From Planctomycetota bacterium (lineage in GTDB: Bacteria > Planctomycetota > UBA1135 > GCA-002686595), in contig JAEUHZ010000052.1 of NCBI GenBank assembly GCA_016795205.1, positions 1-64,000 of the forward strand: a stretch of 64,000 nt of DNA, read 5' to 3'. Each line of letters begins with the position of its first letter. Position 1 is the stretch's first letter. The position numbers and the translations under genes are program-made. This document shows, one piece after another, positions 61,278 to 64,000 of the stretch. The notes below the pieces were generated by a model, which worked only from the letters and a program-made list of their open reading frames with translations, was not told where the DNA came from and did no database searches.

Positions 61278-61431
61278 CGGGGATCCTGGGGGGCTCGACC
61301 GCGAGCTGGAGTTCGACGCGCCGGGAAGGCACCCCGACTCTAGCAGCTTCCCCGTGCAGCGCAGCGGGGGCTCGCGAGGCGGCCGCCGCGCGCCTCGACG
61401 GGCAATGCGTCCCAGGCCATCCTGTTCGGCG

Positions 61432-62346
61432 ATGGCGCACGGTTCGGACGGGGGGGGCGGCGCTGCGCACGCCGGTCGCGGGCTGGAGCGGCTCAGGATC
61501 GGCACCTCGAGCTGGTCCGAGCCGGGCTGGGTCGGCTCGTTCTACCCGCCCGGGACGAAGCCGGCGGAGATGCTCGCGCTCTACGCGCGCGAGTTCACGA
61601 CCGTGGAGGCCGACACGACCTACTACCGCGTGCCGAGCGCGACCCTCGTGCGCGGCTGGCGGGCGAAGACGCCGCCCGGCTTCACGCTGTCGGCCAAGTT
61701 CCCGCGCTCGATCGTGCACGCCGGCGAGGGGCCTCATCCCGACGGCGCCAAGGTGCTCGTGCCCGAGCACGTCGGGCCCGAGTGCGAGCGCTACCTGGAC
61801 GTCATGCGCGAGCTCGGCGATCGCGCCGGGCCGCTCGTGCTCCAGTTCCCGTACTTCAACCGCACGGCGTTCGCGGGCCCCGCGCCGTTCCTCTCCCGGC
61901 TGGAGGCCTTCCTGCGCGCCTTGCCGCGCGACTTCCGCTACGCCGTGGAGGTGCGCAACAAGGCCTGGATCGGACCCGAGCTCCTGGCGCTCCTCGCGGC
62001 GCACGGCGTCGCGCTGGTGCTGGTCGACATCCGCTACATGCCGCATCCCGCCGACCTGGCGCGCGAGCTCGACCTCGTGAGCGCCGACTTCGTGTACGCG
62101 CGCCTGATCGGGGACCGGCAGGCGACCGAGTCCCTCACGCAGCGCTTCGACGCCCTGGTCCTGGACCAGGGCCCGCGGCTCGACCGCTGGGCGGAGCTCC
62201 TCGGGGGACTGCTGCCGCGCGTGCGCGAGACGTTCGCTTACGCGAACAACCACTACGCCGGCCACGGACCGGCGACGGCGCGCGACCTGGCCCGGCGCGT
62301 CGCGGCGCGGCTCGCCGAGCCTGACGCGCGCCCCGCCGGCGGCTAG
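61432..62346 (+). CDS. DUF72-family protein
   Basis: 304 residues of the YecE/DUF72 family, a TIM-barrel-like fold with no established activity. Blocks: LRIGTSSWSEPGWVGSFYPP, FTTVEADTTYYRVPSATLVR, TPPGFTLSAKFPRSIVHAG, GPLVLQFPYFN, YAVEVRNKAWIGPELLALLA, FVYARLIGDRQ and FAYANNHYAGHGPATARDLA. The final blocks hold the conserved Tyr/Asn/His. An ATG at 61405 is in frame and would add nine residues; 61432 is chosen because the family begins soon after. The HEAT-repeat gene starts 13 bases after its stop. Confidence 0.9.
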   Translation: MAHGSDGGGGAAHAGRGLERLRIGTSSWSEPGWVGSFYPPGTKPAEMLALYAREFTTVEADTTYYRVPSATLVRGWRAKTPPGFTLSAKFPRSIVHAGEGPHPDGAKVLVPEHVGPECERYLDVMRELGDRAGPLVLQFPYFNRTAFAGPAPFLSRLEAFLRALPRDFRYAVEVRNKAWIGPELLALLAAHGVALVLVDIRYMPHPADLARELDLVSADFVYARLIGDRQATESLTQRFDALVLDQGPRLDRWAELLGGLLPRVRETFAYANNHYAGHGPATARDLARRVAARLAEPDARPAGG

Positions 62347-62359
62347 GATCCAGGAACGC

Positions 62360-62611
62360 ATGGGACTCTTCGACCGCTTCAAGAAGAAGGCCGCGGACGG
62401 GCTCCCGTCCGCGGAGCTCCGGGTGCTCGTGGCCGACCTCGGCTCGGGCGACGTGGCGCGCATGACGGCCGCCTGTCACGCGCTCGAGCGCATCGGGCCG
62501 CCGGCGCAGGCGGCGGTGCCGGCCCTCATGGAGCTCCTGCACCACGACGACGGCGACCTGTGCAACGCGGCCGCGGCCGCGCTGTCCTCGATCGAGCGCA
62601 GCCTGGCGTGA
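62360..62611 (+). CDS. HEAT-repeat mini-protein
   Basis: 83 residues. The sequence contains [20 protein letters not shown] and [20 protein letters not shown], two HEAT/PBS-lyase-type helical repeats. The N-terminus [15 protein letters not shown] is basic and amphipathic, possibly binding membrane or nucleic acid. Too small to have an enzyme function of its own; probably a protein-protein adaptor. It is preceded by AGGA 6-9 bases before the ATG and follows DUF72 by 13 bases. Ends in a hairpin. Confidence 0.82.
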   Translation: MGLFDRFKKKAADGLPSAELRVLVADLGSGDVARMTAACHALERIGPPAQAAVPALMELLHHDDGDLCNAAAAALSSIERSLA

Positions 62612-62616
62612 GACGC

Positions 62617-62647
62617 CCCGCCGCGCGCTGCCCTTGATCGCGGCGGG
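62617..62647 (+). terminator. hairpin with short T tail after the HEAT gene
   Basis: CCCGCCGCG and CGCGGCGGG form a 9-bp stem with a 13-base loop, followed by TTCTCC. It begins six bases after the HEAT gene stop and separates it from rubrerythrin. Confidence 0.55.
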
Positions 62648-62730
62648 TTCTCCGCGCACGCTGTTCCGGGCGCGGCGCGAGGGCGCACCGGCCCCGAAAC
62701 GACACGAGATCGACGCGAGGAACGCGACCC

Positions 62731-63150
62731 ATGGCCGAACTCAAGGGCTCGAAGACCCACCAGAACCTGAAGGCCGCCTTCGCTGGCGAGAGCCAGGCGA
62801 ACCGCCGCTACCTGTACTTCGCCAAGATCGCCGACGTCGAGGGCTACCCCGAGATCGCCGGGAACTTCCGTGACACGGCCGAGGGCGAGACCGGTCACGC
62901 CCACGGGCACCTCGACTACCTGAAGAAGGCCGGCGATCCGGCCACCGACATGCCGTTCGGCTCCACCGAGCAGAACCTGGCGGCGGCGGTCGCGGGCGAG
63001 ACGCACGAGTACACGGACATGTACCCCGGCATGGCGCGGACCGCGCGGCAGGAGGGCTTCGCGGAGATCGCCGATTGGTTCGAGACGCTGGCCAAGGCCG
63101 AGAAGTCGCACGCCGGCAAGTTCGCGACGCTGCTCAAGTCGATCTCCTGA
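62731..63150 (+). CDS. rubrerythrin (di-iron, without rubredoxin domain)
   Basis: 139 residues. A four-helix ferritin-like protein whose di-iron centre reduces hydrogen peroxide. The Glu/His ligands are seen in [56 protein letters not shown] and [12 protein letters not shown]. The C-terminal rubredoxin-type iron domain of classical rubrerythrins is missing, so a separate electron donor is required; the iron-sulfur protein immediately downstream is the natural candidate. The ATG is preceded by GAGGAA. In other genomes this short rubrerythrin is often followed by such an iron-sulfur gene. Confidence 0.95.
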   Translation: MAELKGSKTHQNLKAAFAGESQANRRYLYFAKIADVEGYPEIAGNFRDTAEGETGHAHGHLDYLKKAGDPATDMPFGSTEQNLAAAVAGETHEYTDMYPGMARTARQEGFAEIADWFETLAKAEKSHAGKFATLLKSIS

Positions 63151-63153
63151 CGC

Positions 63154-64000
63154 GTGAGCGGTTCCGGGACGCCGATCGCCTATGCGCCCACGGAGGGGCT
63201 CTCCTACGACCCCTCCGAGGCGCGCTATTGGGACGAGGATGCGCTGCGGTCCGAGGTCGTGCGCGCCTTCGAGATCTGTCACGGCTGCCGCATGTGCTTC
63301 AAGTTTTGCGACAGCTTCCCGCTCTTGTTCCGGGCCCTCGACGCCCAGGCCGAACCCGACCCGCGCGCCTTGGGGCCCGAGGTCACGCAGGCCGTCGCCG
63401 ACGCCTGCTTCCAGTGCAAGTTGTGCGAGGTCCAGTGCCCGTACACGCCGCGCGAGAAGCACGCCTTCCAGCTCGACTTCCCCAAGCTCGTGCACCGCAT
63501 CAAGGCCCAGCGCGCCAAGCGCCGGACGCCGTCGCTGCGCGACCGGCTGCTGGGCGACCCGGACCTCGCGGGCCGCGCGGCGCGGGCGAGCTGGGGGCTC
63601 GCGAACGCGCTGAACCGGGTCGCGGCGCACCGCTGGTTCCTGGAGAAGGTGCTGGGCGTGCACCGCGCCAAGCTCCTGCCGGAGTTCGCCGCCAGCCCGT
63701 TCACGCGCTGGGCGCGTTCCGCGGGCAAGCTGGCTTCCGCCCCGCCGGCCGAGGTCGTGCTGTTCCCCACCTGCTACGTGGAGAACAACGAGCCCGCGAT
63801 CGGGCGCGACACGGTCGAGGTCCTGGAGCGCAACGGCCTGGGCGTGCGCTGCGTCGCGGGCCTCGCCTGCTGCGGCATGCCGGCCTGGGAGCACGGGGAC
63901 CTGGAGACGCTGCGCGCGCGCGCACAGCGCACGCTCGACGTGCTGGAGCCGTTCGTCGCGGCCGGCTCCAAGGTCGTGGCGATCAACCCGACCTGCACGC
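63154..64000 (+). CDS. GlpC/HdrD-like iron-sulfur oxidoreductase subunit (partial, runs off the right edge)
   Basis: The first 282 residues are inside the window; no stop is reached. GTG start at 63154-63156, three bases after the rubrerythrin stop. Two [4Fe-4S] ferredoxin motifs: CHGCRMCFKFC (about residue 44) and CFQCKLCEVQCP (about 88). Then the first CCG (cysteine-rich) domain: FPTCYVENNEPAIG and LACCGMPAWEHGD, continuing to VVAINPTCT at the edge. This layout is shared by GlpC, GlcF, LutA and HdrD, which pass electrons between cofactors. Next to rubrerythrin it is most likely the electron donor or partner in peroxide reduction (inference). Confidence 0.9.
   Translation, partial: MSGSGTPIAYAPTEGLSYDPSEARYWDEDALRSEVVRAFEICHGCRMCFKFCDSFPLLFRALDAQAEPDPRALGPEVTQAVADACFQCKLCEVQCPYTPREKHAFQLDFPKLVHRIKAQRAKRRTPSLRDRLLGDPDLAGRAARASWGLANALNRVAAHRWFLEKVLGVHRAKLLPEFAASPFTRWARSAGKLASAPPAEVVLFPTCYVENNEPAIGRDTVEVLERNGLGVRCVAGLACCGMPAWEHGDLETLRARAQRTLDVLEPFVAAGSKVVAINPTCT

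Noticed and set aside
63182-63613. A 143-codon open frame near the right edge
   Set aside because: It is a shifted frame of the GlpC/HdrD-like gene, whose own frame (GTG at 63154) has the iron-sulfur motifs but no stop in the window.
1-64000. CRISPR array, prophage, integron or conjugative element
   Set aside because: No regularly spaced repeats, no cas genes, no phage structural or relaxase genes were seen; only the insertion-sequence end at the left edge is mobile DNA.

Overview
The window is about 72% G+C by eye, densely coded on both strands, with one tRNA, no rRNA, no CRISPR array and no phage genes. I infer a deep-branching planctomycete, of the type of marine isolates with very G+C-rich genomes. 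The inference rests on several secreted proteins that end in the same cysteine- and glycine-rich C-terminal module (FCxGDG...CPC...FNLSNG), many VCBS/FG-GAP and TPR proteins, sulfatase-fold proteins, an ECF sigma factor paired with a large membrane protein, and a membrane glycosyltransferase fused to TPRs. The phylum is an inference from gene content; no marker gene proves it.

Layout. 1-633: the end of an IS3-family insertion sequence and a tRNA-Asn. 0.8-8 kb: gluQ, a GT-C type glycosyltransferase, a BNR propeller protein with a MoaD/ThiS-like protein and an orphan FecCD permease, nnrE, and a secreted thioredoxin-fold protein. 8-23 kb: mostly exported or envelope proteins: a secreted protein with the C-terminal module, a GT39-TPR fusion overlapping a sulfatase-fold lipoprotein, an AsmA-like protein, a pentaheme cytochrome, a lamin-tail protein, a second module-bearing protein, a second sulfatase-fold protein, and a MORN-type lipoprotein overlapping glyA. 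23-30 kb: the addB-addA recombination nuclease pair. 30-34 kb: an ECF sigma factor, a FecR-like membrane protein with carboxypeptidase-regulatory-like repeats, and a TPR protein, all overlapping ATGA-style. 34-43 kb: lipoprotein, class II photolyase, membrane protein, YceI protein, two tandem SPFH proteins, a YdeP-type molybdopterin oxidoreductase and a methyltransferase. 44-49 kb: P-loop kinase, a large membrane protein coupled to a polyprenol-phosphate mannose synthase, then a GspE/PilB-like protein whose ATPase motifs are gone, overlapping a degenerate receiver protein. 49-56 kb: a Tat-type sugar isomerase-like protein, then a tightly overlapping operon of a fused ABC exporter, a two-PDZ lipoprotein and two VCBS-type secreted proteins. 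56-61 kb: prolyl oligopeptidase lipoprotein and a metzincin protease with the C-terminal module. 61-64 kb: DUF72 protein, HEAT-repeat mini-protein, rubrerythrin and the start of a GlpC/HdrD-like iron-sulfur protein.

How they fit together. Three themes recur. One is envelope traffic: module-bearing secreted proteins, lipoproteins, AsmA, SPFH and the ABC-PDZ-VCBS operon. The second is lipid-linked sugar transfer: a polyprenol-phosphate mannose synthase and three GT-C type membrane proteins. The third is repair and redox protection: addAB, photolyase, nnrE, rubrerythrin with the iron-sulfur protein, and YceI. The best candidates for something undescribed are the shared C-terminal module, the ABC-PDZ-VCBS operon, the dead GspE plus degenerate receiver pair, and the ECF/FecR-like/repeat protein operon.
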